From assembly GCA_031283015.1 (NCBI GenBank), contig JAITCQ010000003.1:1-21034 (forward strand): a stretch of 21,034 nucleotides of DNA, read 5' to 3'. Numbering within the stretch: the first letter of the stretch is position 1; every line of letters starts with the position of its first letter. Source of the DNA: Candidatus Methanoplasma sp. GTDB taxonomy: Archaea > Thermoplasmatota > Thermoplasmata > Methanomassiliicoccales > Methanomethylophilaceae. A model generated the notes under the pieces. It searched no databases. It was not told the DNA's origin and saw nothing but the letters and a program-made list of their open reading frames with translations. Position numbers and translations under genes: made by a program. Of the stretch, positions 15,404 through 21,034 are shown in pieces.

Positions 15404-16564
15404 ATGAGGATAGGCATCGTAGGAGGGGCCCTTCAAGGCATGGAAGCGGTCTTCCTTTCAAGCAAGGCCGGGTTCGAGACAATTGTCATCGACAAGAAAA
15501 CGTCCGCGCCGGCGTTGTCCCTTTCCGATTCGTATGAGACCCTAGATATCGTAAAGGACGCCGGGAGAGCGAAAAGGATACTCCACGATTGCGACGCGGT
15601 GATACCGGCATGCGAGGATATCGAAGCCTTATCTGCGCTAGACGGGATGATGAGGGGTTCGGGGATCCCGTTCCTTTTTGACCCTGACGCATATTCCTTA
15701 TCGTCGTCTAAAGAAAGATCCAACGAGATAATGTCCGGAATAGATGTTCCGATGCCTGCGCCCTGGCCAGAATGTGGGTTCCCAGCGATAGTCAAACCCT
15801 CTTCTCAAAGCGGAAGCATAGGTGTGTCCGCCGTCAACAATGAAAAGGAGATGGAGGCGGCGCTGAGGATCGTCGACGGTCTCGGAGATATCCCCATTGT
15901 CCAAGAGTTCGTTTCGGGGAAGAGTGTATCCATCGAGGTCATCGGCAACGGAGGTTCGGCGAGGTCCTTTACCACCACGGAAGTGGTCCTTGATTCCAAC
16001 TACGACTGCAAAATGGTGCTCTGCGAACCGAACATCCTGCCGAAAGAGGATGATGAACTGTTCGCTGGCATAGGAAAAAGGATCGCGGAGGCTATCTGTC
16101 TGAACGGCCTCATGGATGTGGAGGCGATCTACACTAAGAAGGGACTCAGGGTGCTGGAAGTGGACGCCCGCATCCCGAGCCAGACCCCGGCCGCCATATG
16201 GGCCGCCACCGACGTGAACATACTGGAGGAGCTGACGTGTTCTTCGCTTGGAAAAAGCACCGGCAGAAAGAACAGGAACGAATGCTCCGCATATGAGCAC
16301 TATTTAGTGGAGGATGGCAGACTTATCACCTGCGGCGAAAAAGTTTTCGGAAAAGTAACTTCGCCGAGGTTCGAAACAAGGTTTTTCGGAGCGGACGAAG
16401 CCATCACCGACTATCTTCCGGGAAAGAACGCGTGGAGAGCGACGGTGATCACCAAAGGAAAGACTGCTGCCGAGGTCTTGGAGAAGAGGAAGAGGTTCAT
16501 AGGCAACATAATGGAAGAATGCGGTTTGGATGAATATATCGACAGAACACCGAAGATGATATGA
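15404..16564 (+). CDS. pylC: 3-methylornithine--L-lysine ligase PylC (ATP-grasp)
   Basis: PylC joins 3-methyl-D-ornithine to the epsilon amino group of a second lysine using ATP. The 386-residue protein starts with a Rossmann-like pre-ATP-grasp domain (MRIGIVGGALQGMEAVFLSS). It continues with the ATP-grasp glycine-rich loop (IVKPSSQSGSIGVS) and metal/ATP-binding residues near VLEVDARIPSQTPA. The ATG at 15404 follows the pylB stop by three bases, with GGGGGTAG upstream. It is slightly longer than Methanosarcina PylC. The stop overlaps the pylD start (ATGATGA at 16561), indicating coupled translation. Confidence 0.95.
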   Translation: MRIGIVGGALQGMEAVFLSSKAGFETIVIDKKTSAPALSLSDSYETLDIVKDAGRAKRILHDCDAVIPACEDIEALSALDGMMRGSGIPFLFDPDAYSLSSSKERSNEIMSGIDVPMPAPWPECGFPAIVKPSSQSGSIGVSAVNNEKEMEAALRIVDGLGDIPIVQEFVSGKSVSIEVIGNGGSARSFTTTEVVLDSNYDCKMVLCEPNILPKEDDELFAGIGKRIAEAICLNGLMDVEAIYTKKGLRVLEVDARIPSQTPAAIWAATDVNILEELTCSSLGKSTGRKNRNECSAYEHYLVEDGRLITCGEKVFGKVTSPRFETRFFGADEAITDYLPGKNAWRATVITKGKTAAEVLEKRKRFIGNIMEECGLDEYIDRTPKMI

Positions 16565-17382
16565 TGACAAGGCTCACCGACGAAATGGTAAAGGACATAA
16601 TAGGGTCGCTCGACGGCACGAACGATATGCTCGTTGATCAGACGGGCATGAACGCCTTAGAACTGGCATGCGATGCTGTCGGGATCGGACCGGACATGAT
16701 TGAACTCACAGGCCTGAGGGTGGGCGTCGTGCCGGTCACGTCGGGTATGGGTATTATCAAGAAGTTCTCGGAATCCGTTGCGGAGATAGTGAGGAAACTG
16801 GGAATGGACGCCTTTGTGACAGAGGCAGCGGATGTGACTGGCCTCGCCGAGGCCCTTTCGGCGGGGGCGGAGATGATATTCATGGCCGACGATATCAAAT
16901 TCATAGCGATAAACACAACGAACGGCAGATTCTCCAACAATTCGTTCTCGACGGCTGCGGGCTACGTCTCCGCACTGAAGGGGGCCGCCGGAGGGCTTGC
17001 CGGGAAGGAAGTGTTGGTCCTAGGCGCGGGACGAGTGGGGAGCATCGCCGCCGAGATAATGACCGATATGGGTGCGTACGTCACCGTCTATGACATTGAT
17101 AAGGATAAGACAAGGGACCTTTCGGAACGTATCGGCGTAAAGATAACGAACGACCTCGGAGGCGACCTCTCCGCGCATGATCTGGTTTTCAACGCGGCGC
17201 CGGCGCCGATAGACGGAAGACACGTAAGAGAAGGGACGATATTCTCATCGCCAGGGATACCTTTCCCCTTTGACGAACTCGGAGTGAAAAAGGCAAAGAG
17301 GATAATACACGATCCGTTGGACATTGGGGTCTCGGTGATGGCGGTTCAATGCGCCTCCTTCTCCAGAATGAAGGGGCCGTAA
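16561..17382 (+). CDS. pylD: Pyrrolysine synthase PylD (NAD-dependent dehydrogenase)
   Basis: PylD oxidises the lysine-derived dipeptide so that the pyrroline ring closes, giving pyrrolysine. The 273-residue protein has an N-terminal substrate domain (for example VPVTSGMGIIKKFSESV) and a C-terminal Rossmann domain. That domain carries the nucleotide-binding motif LGAGRVG (G155-x-G157-x2-G160) and the acidic residue D178 after the second strand (VYDID). ATG 16561 overlaps the pylC stop; ATG 16564 is an alternative. It is the last gene of the pylTSBCD order also found in Methanosarcina. Confidence 0.95.
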   Translation: MMTRLTDEMVKDIIGSLDGTNDMLVDQTGMNALELACDAVGIGPDMIELTGLRVGVVPVTSGMGIIKKFSESVAEIVRKLGMDAFVTEAADVTGLAEALSAGAEMIFMADDIKFIAINTTNGRFSNNSFSTAAGYVSALKGAAGGLAGKEVLVLGAGRVGSIAAEIMTDMGAYVTVYDIDKDKTRDLSERIGVKITNDLGGDLSAHDLVFNAAPAPIDGRHVREGTIFSSPGIPFPFDELGVKKAKRIIHDPLDIGVSVMAVQCASFSRMKGP

Positions 17383-17383
17383 A

Positions 17384-17397
17384 CGGATAAATATCCG
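17384..17397. promoter_or_regulatory. Flavoprotein promoter: TATA box inside an inverted repeat
   Basis: CGGATA-AA-TATCCG (17384-17397) is a six-base inverted repeat that fully contains the TATA-like GATAAATAT (17386-17394 overall). Its centre is about 26 bases before ATG 17416, predicting a leaderless transcript. A dimeric repressor binding the repeat would block TBP. Confidence 0.45.
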
Positions 17398-17415
17398 GAC
17401 ATTGTAACATCGGAT

Positions 17416-17970
17416 ATGAAGGCGCTGATCATCAACGGATCCCCCAGAGCAAACGGCAACACCTCCGAACTTGCGGATCGTTTCCAGAATATCGCGGGGA
17501 ACAAAGCGGATATCGAAGAGATACGCATATTCGACATGGACATAAAAGGCTGCAAGAACTGCGGCGCCTGTCAAAAGGCGGTCCTGAGTTCGCATTGCGC
17601 CGTCAAAGACGACATGTCTAACTTATACGGAAAGTTCCTGGCCTCGGACATAACGGTGCTGGCGTCGCCGATCTACATGTGGCAGTTCACTCCATGCACG
17701 ATAGCGTTCCTCAACAGGCTTCATTGCCTTTGCCATTCGGAAGATTTTTCGTACAATGATATGGCCGGAAAGAAGATGGCCGTCTTGATAACGTCGGGTG
17801 CGGAAGAGGAGGTCGCCGACTATGCGGTGAACGGCCTCAAGGACTTCTGCGAGTTCTTCTCTATTGAGTATAAGGGGGACCTCAGGGTGCCGTTCGCAAA
17901 AAAGGAAAAGATATCGTCGGGGGAATACGACGAAAAGGTGAGAGAGTTCGTTGCGAAAATACTGATGTGA
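17416..17970 (+). CDS. Flavodoxin-like NAD(P)H/FMN oxidoreductase with four-cysteine motif
   Basis: The 184-residue protein starts MKALIINGSPRANGNTSEL, the FMN phosphate-binding loop of NADPH-dependent FMN reductase/flavodoxin-like proteins. C46-x2-C49-x2-C52-x8-C61 before VKDDM resembles the cysteine cluster of iron-sulfur flavoproteins. LASPIYMWQFTP (about 76-87) is the second flavin-contact loop. ATG 17416 has no ribosome binding site but a TATA box 26 bases upstream, so it is probably leaderless and separate from the pyl operon. The electron partner is unknown; a link to corrinoid reactivation or pyrrolysine redox chemistry is only suggested by position. Confidence 0.8.
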   Translation: MKALIINGSPRANGNTSELADRFQNIAGNKADIEEIRIFDMDIKGCKNCGACQKAVLSSHCAVKDDMSNLYGKFLASDITVLASPIYMWQFTPCTIAFLNRLHCLCHSEDFSYNDMAGKKMAVLITSGAEEEVADYAVNGLKDFCEFFSIEYKGDLRVPFAKKEKISSGEYDEKVREFVAKILM

Positions 17971-17988
17971 AATGGGTTTTTATAGGGG

Positions 17989-18025
17989 CGAACAGGGACG
18001 CCTTCCGACCGAGGGTCCCCGTTCG
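17989..18025. terminator. Hairpin between convergent genes, possible bidirectional terminator
   Basis: Bases 17989-17999 pair with 18015-18025 (eleven positions, one mismatch) around a 15-base loop. T5 at 17977-17981 precedes it on the + strand, and an A5 run at 18030-18034 gives T5 on the - strand after the stem. It lies between the flavoprotein (+) and permease (-) genes. Confidence 0.55.
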
Positions 18026-18037
18026 GCTTAAAAATGT

Positions 18038-19459
18038 TTATGCTGCATCTTTTCCCTCATACCGTTGCACAATGAACCATACTGGTACATATATCAAAAT
18101 GATGAATAGGCCCAGCATGGTCGGGAATATGCCGTATATCGTATAGTTCCAATAGCCCAGGAATGGGAATAGTACCAACAGCTGGAAGAAGATCATCACC
18201 AGCGCAACATACTTCCAGCCTCTGGGCGCATACCAGCCTCTCGGGAGGTCTTTGAATCTTGGATTCGTTTTTGAGATATAATACGCAGTAAGCGCAACGG
18301 CGATGCCAATACAGTATCCCATACCTGACCCCGCTATTATCGCCACCGGAGTGCCAACAAATATCAAGGCAACATTCACAGCGAAAGCAAAGAGCAGACA
18401 CCATATCGGGGCCCCGTTCTTGGTAGTCTTCGTGAAGAACCTCGGCATGTTCCCCGACCTTGCCAGAGAATACAGGCTTCTGGACCCCCCCAGGAATCCT
18501 GTCTGAATGATCAGAAGCATCCCCGCGACAAGCAGCATGACAGCTAAAGATGCTCCCGCTTCCCCAAACACCATCACTGCTATCGGAACAAGCGTCGCTG
18601 TACCGGCCTCTTCCACGCCATCCACTCCCAGCGAGCCGAACACTGCGGTCGACATGAAGAAGTAAAGGAAAAGGCAGATGAAACCGCACGCAAGCAGCGA
18701 TTTCGGAACGTCGCTTCCAGGGTTCTTATATTCCGGACCATATATGACCACCCCCTCCCACGCGCAAGCGCTCCACTGCAGAAGGCCGAGACAGCCGAAC
18801 AGCATCACTATATCCATCGGACCCCATGCCCAGTCGGGAGGCAGCCAGCCGTTGGATATATTGGATATCTGGAAGTCTCCCGTGAAGAATGTGGCGGCGA
18901 GCACGATCGACATAGGCACTATCGAGAGGATCGCTAAGACCAACCCTGCGCTTGCGCCTTTGGAAAGCCCGCGTAGATTTACGAGCAGGAACGCCCCAAT
19001 AACTAACACCCCGATGGTCACGGATAGGATGGTGAAGTTCATCTCCCCGAAGAAGCTGAAATAATCCGACAGATAATTTGCCATCAGGATCGAGAACACG
19101 GCCGGCGCGGGCGTCCAAGCGAACCAATACCCCCATGCTCCAAATGCCGCAATGAATTTTTTGTAGTGGTATCTGGACGCATTTGGTGGCGTCAATACTC
19201 TGCTCGTAGCGCTCGGGATGCCTTCCGCGTCGGGGAATGTCGTTATCAATTCCCCGAAAGCGGCGTTCTGAATAAAGCCTTGTACCACCGATACCGTCCA
19301 TGCAATAATGCTGAACGCCCACAGTATGCCGGAAACGTCATACAGGGAGGGGAGTATCAAAACAGGGATCCCCAGCACGATCAGCGTCCCCTGTTTCCAC
19401 GTTATTGAACGGACCAACCCCCCTCCATTGTCTCCGCTGATGTTTACATCTTCTGACAT
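18038..19459 (-). CDS. APC-superfamily permease, probable methylamine (dimethylamine) importer, copy 2
   Basis: The 473-residue protein has about twelve hydrophobic segments and is a paralogue of the permease at 1598-3052. Shared blocks include SITWKQG near the N-terminus, QWSACAWEGVVIYGPEYK mid-protein and YAPRGWKYV near the C-terminus. ATG 19459 has GAGG about nine bases upstream. It lies downstream of mtbB copy 2 on the same strand, separated by a hairpin, repeating the mtbB-permease order of the left end. Substrate assignment is contextual. Carrying two diverged permeases may widen affinity or substrate range. Confidence 0.85.
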   Translation of the reverse strand: MSEDVNISGDNGGGLVRSITWKQGTLIVLGIPVLILPSLYDVSGILWAFSIIAWTVSVVQGFIQNAAFGELITTFPDAEGIPSATSRVLTPPNASRYHYKKFIAAFGAWGYWFAWTPAPAVFSILMANYLSDYFSFFGEMNFTILSVTIGVLVIGAFLLVNLRGLSKGASAGLVLAILSIVPMSIVLAATFFTGDFQISNISNGWLPPDWAWGPMDIVMLFGCLGLLQWSACAWEGVVIYGPEYKNPGSDVPKSLLACGFICLFLYFFMSTAVFGSLGVDGVEEAGTATLVPIAVMVFGEAGASLAVMLLVAGMLLIIQTGFLGGSRSLYSLARSGNMPRFFTKTTKNGAPIWCLLFAFAVNVALIFVGTPVAIIAGSGMGYCIGIAVALTAYYISKTNPRFKDLPRGWYAPRGWKYVALVMIFFQLLVLFPFLGYWNYTIYGIFPTMLGLFIILIYVPVWFIVQRYEGKDAA

Positions 19460-19482
19460 TATTTACCCTCATTAAAAAATAA

Positions 19483-19500
19483 GACGGGCTTACGCCCGTC
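19483..19500 (-). terminator. Hairpin with GTAA loop and T run after mtbB copy 2
   Basis: Read on the - strand, 19494-19500 pairs with 19483-19489 (seven perfect pairs) around a GNRA-type GTAA loop, followed by TTATTTTTT. It separates mtbB copy 2 from its permease, in the same place as the 1544-1569 hairpin at the left end. Confidence 0.65.
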
Positions 19501-19504
19501 GTTT

Positions 19505-20908
19505 TCATCTCTTCATCCTTGCGCGGTAGTTCTCACAGCAATTGATCTTTATGCCAAGAAGGTCTTCGATCTTGAATTTAGATTGGATACCCCTGGATGC
19601 CGTGGGAAGTGCCGTTATCACTCCGATGTCAAGCTGTTCTCTGAGTTCCCTCATCTGATAGACGTCTGACAGATCGTATGGCGTCACGCCGAGTTTCTTT
19701 GCGACATACTCCTTCGCTTTGTCAAGTCTCATGCTCTTTGCGAACTCCATTCTCGCAACGAGGTCTCCTGCCGTTCTCATTCCGCCCATTCCGGAGGCAG
19801 CTATATGGGAAAGATATATTCCCGCGGGGTCCCCCGCGCCGATCTATATACCGTCCGCTTTGGCGATCTCGATCATAGCTTTGCTGGCCCTTGTCGCCGC
19901 CTCTATAGGGGGGGTCTCGCTCATCGGTATCCCGCCGACGCCCATTCCCATGTTCGGGTGGATTGGGATGTTTGATTTTTTGACGCATTCTTTAGTTATT
20001 GCGACCGCGCGCGCTATGTTCCACGCCGTGCTCCTGCCGGTGTTTGTATTCACCACTGGACCGAACACATTCACGCCGACCTTCTCTGCGAGCACCACTT
20101 GCTCGTGGGGATACATCCCCGCTACGGCCTTTCCGTCATATTCGATCGAACCGTGTATACCAAGGATATTCTCCCCCGCCATACCCATCATGATGTTCGC
20201 TTCGGGGCGTTCCTTTCTGAGTTCCGCGACCCCTTTCAGAGTACCTACGAAATCCGCGTCTCCGGCGGATGCCGTGGTGTCGAAATCGAACCCGTCCGAT
20301 CCAGCCTCCTGGAGCTTCACTGAAACAAATTTAATGTCTCTTGCCAGGTGGTCGGCAGCAGCCTCTGCGGCGACCATCGCCTCTTCGATCTTGAATTCCC
20401 TCATCAGGTCCGCCGGGTTCCCGTACGGGCCGTCCGGTATGTAGTACAGACCCATGTTGGGCATGGTCCCGTACAGGAGAGGCACCGTCATGAGGAACTG
20501 CATCTGCTCCATCGTCTGCATCTCATGCGCGATGATAGGCTTGACGGCCTTGATACTGTAGTCTGTGTGTCCCAATTCGAATGTGTCCATGGACCAGGCC
20601 TTCTCAAAGATGAGGGAGCTTTCCCTTCTTCCAAGCTCCACACCGTTACCGCATGTTCCGCTGTCGATGCCGAACCGGTTGCCTCCGAAGTCCTCCGTCA
20701 TTACGACCTCGTTCCCGGGCTCCACACCGACGACCCGGTTCTTGTCACACATTATCTCACAGATGAATTCGATCTCGTTCGCATTGAGTTCCGCGACTCC
20801 AGTGCAGTCCACAGCGTTGCCGATCCCCGCCTGAATGTCGCTGACGATCTGCTCCTTGGTCATAAAGACCCTGCTTCCGTCACCCATGTTTATCATATAT
20901 TCTGTCAT
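19505..20908 (-). CDS. mtbB: Dimethylamine:corrinoid methyltransferase MtbB, copy 2, with in-frame amber (pyrrolysine)
   Basis: The frame runs from ATG 20908 to TGA 19507-19505, with one TAG at 19846-19844, codon 355. Total length is 467 residues, identical in length and Pyl position to copy 1. Conserved blocks shared with copy 1 include NPADLMREFKIEEAM, FDTTASAGDADFVGTLKGV and FGPVVNTNT. The peptide reads AKADGI before and IGAGDPAGIY after the amber. The start is preceded by GAGGTGGGA. Overall divergence from copy 1 is substantial, in contrast to the identical mtbC ends next to both. It probably shares a transcript with the mtbC at the window edge. Confidence 0.95.
19823..19838 (-). promoter_or_regulatory. 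Stem-loop five bases after the mtbB-2 amber codon (PYLIS-like)
   Basis: On the - strand 19838-19833 (CGCGGG) pairs with 19828-19823 (CCCGCG) around a GGAC loop. It starts five bases after TAG 19846-19844. Sequence and stem differ from those in copy 1, but the placement is alike. Confidence 0.45.
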
Positions 20909-20915
20909 CTTCCCA

Positions 20916-21034
20916 CCTCACTTGGAAATCGTCTTTGCTTTCGCGGTCGTTTCGCTCGCAGACTCTCCGTATATGTCCGCGCCGATCTTGTCCGCATACG
21001 CCTGCGTGACCGGCGCGCCTCCGACCATCACGAT
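20916..21034. repeat. Right copy of the exact 119-base terminal inverted repeat
   Basis: This is the exact reverse complement of bases 1-119. The identity ends at the base before 20916 (counterpart of base 120), just before the two mtbB leaders diverge. Confidence 0.97.
20918..21034 (-). CDS. mtbC: Dimethylamine corrinoid protein MtbC, C-terminal fragment (cut by window edge), second end
   Basis: The last 38 codons are on the - strand, ending with TGA at 20920-20918, identical in nucleotides to the fragment at 1-117. It precedes mtbB copy 2 by nine bases. Either the genome has two mtbC genes in opposite orientation that are identical at least over this stretch, or one sequence has been shared between both ends by the assembly. 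Confidence 0.85.
   Translation of the reverse strand: MVMVGGAPVTQAYADKIGADIYGESASETTAKAKTISK

Noticed and set aside
1..21034. CRISPR arrays, insertion sequences, integrases or attachment sites
   Set aside because: No spaced direct-repeat array, transposase or integrase was seen. The terminal inverted repeat lies in mtbC coding sequence and does not look like a transposon end.

Overview
The window is a methylamine-methanogenesis and pyrrolysine island from an archaeon, most probably a host-associated member of the Methanomassiliicoccales close to the Methanomethylophilus group. Five points support this. Three families of methylamine methyltransferase (MtmB, MtbB, MttB) each carry one in-frame TAG at the family-typical pyrrolysine position. 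A complete pylT-pylS-pylB-pylC-pylD cluster is present. PylS is the short type without a fused N-terminal domain and aligns residue for residue with the M. alvus enzyme. tRNA-Pyl has the odd compact fold of that order. Promoters look archaeal (TATA boxes, some leaderless starts).

Layout on the + strand: 1-117 end of a dimethylamine corrinoid protein (mtbC); 128-1531 mtbB copy 1 (Pyl355); 1598-3052 APC permease; 3121-4614 mttB (Pyl334); 4620-5270 mttC; 5287-6423 ten-helix membrane protein (MttP-like); 6420-6731 winged-helix-like protein; 6733-6870 a 45-residue membrane peptide; 7118-7753 mtmC; 7758-9143 mtmB copy 1 (Pyl202); 9310-10689 mtmB copy 2 (Pyl202); 10699-12333 ramA. Then on the - strand comes a pair of small multidrug resistance (SMR) exporters (12321-13008). 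A 411-base non-coding stretch with a possible structured RNA follows, then pylT (13420-13489), pylS, pylB, pylC and pylD (to 17382) and a flavoprotein (17416-17970). The right end is on the - strand: APC permease copy 2 (18038-19459), mtbB copy 2 (19505-20908, Pyl355) and another mtbC end (20918-21034).

How the parts work together: permeases import methylamines. MttB, MtbB and MtmB, each with pyrrolysine in the active site, move a methyl group from tri-, di- and monomethylamine to the corrinoid proteins MttC, MtbC and MtmC. RamA reductively reactivates oxidised corrinoid. PylB, PylC and PylD make pyrrolysine from lysine, and PylS charges it onto tRNA-Pyl, which reads the amber codons. The methylcobamide:coenzyme M methyltransferase (MtbA) that completes the pathway is not in the window.

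Most notable observations: (1) the two window ends are an exact 119-base inverted repeat, and the outer 3 kb at each end are mirrored mtbC-mtbB-permease modules; (2) pylS has no ATG, GTG or TTG at its homology-supported start, where an ATC sits just after a strong ribosome binding site; (3) tRNA-Pyl has a three-base D-loop and an interrupted anticodon stem; (4) stem-loops follow four of the five amber codons; (5) none of the 22 genes ends in TAG; (6) an uncharacterised winged-helix protein and a tiny membrane protein are coupled to the trimethylamine operon; (7) a guanidinium-type SMR pair and a possible non-coding RNA lie between ramA and pylT.
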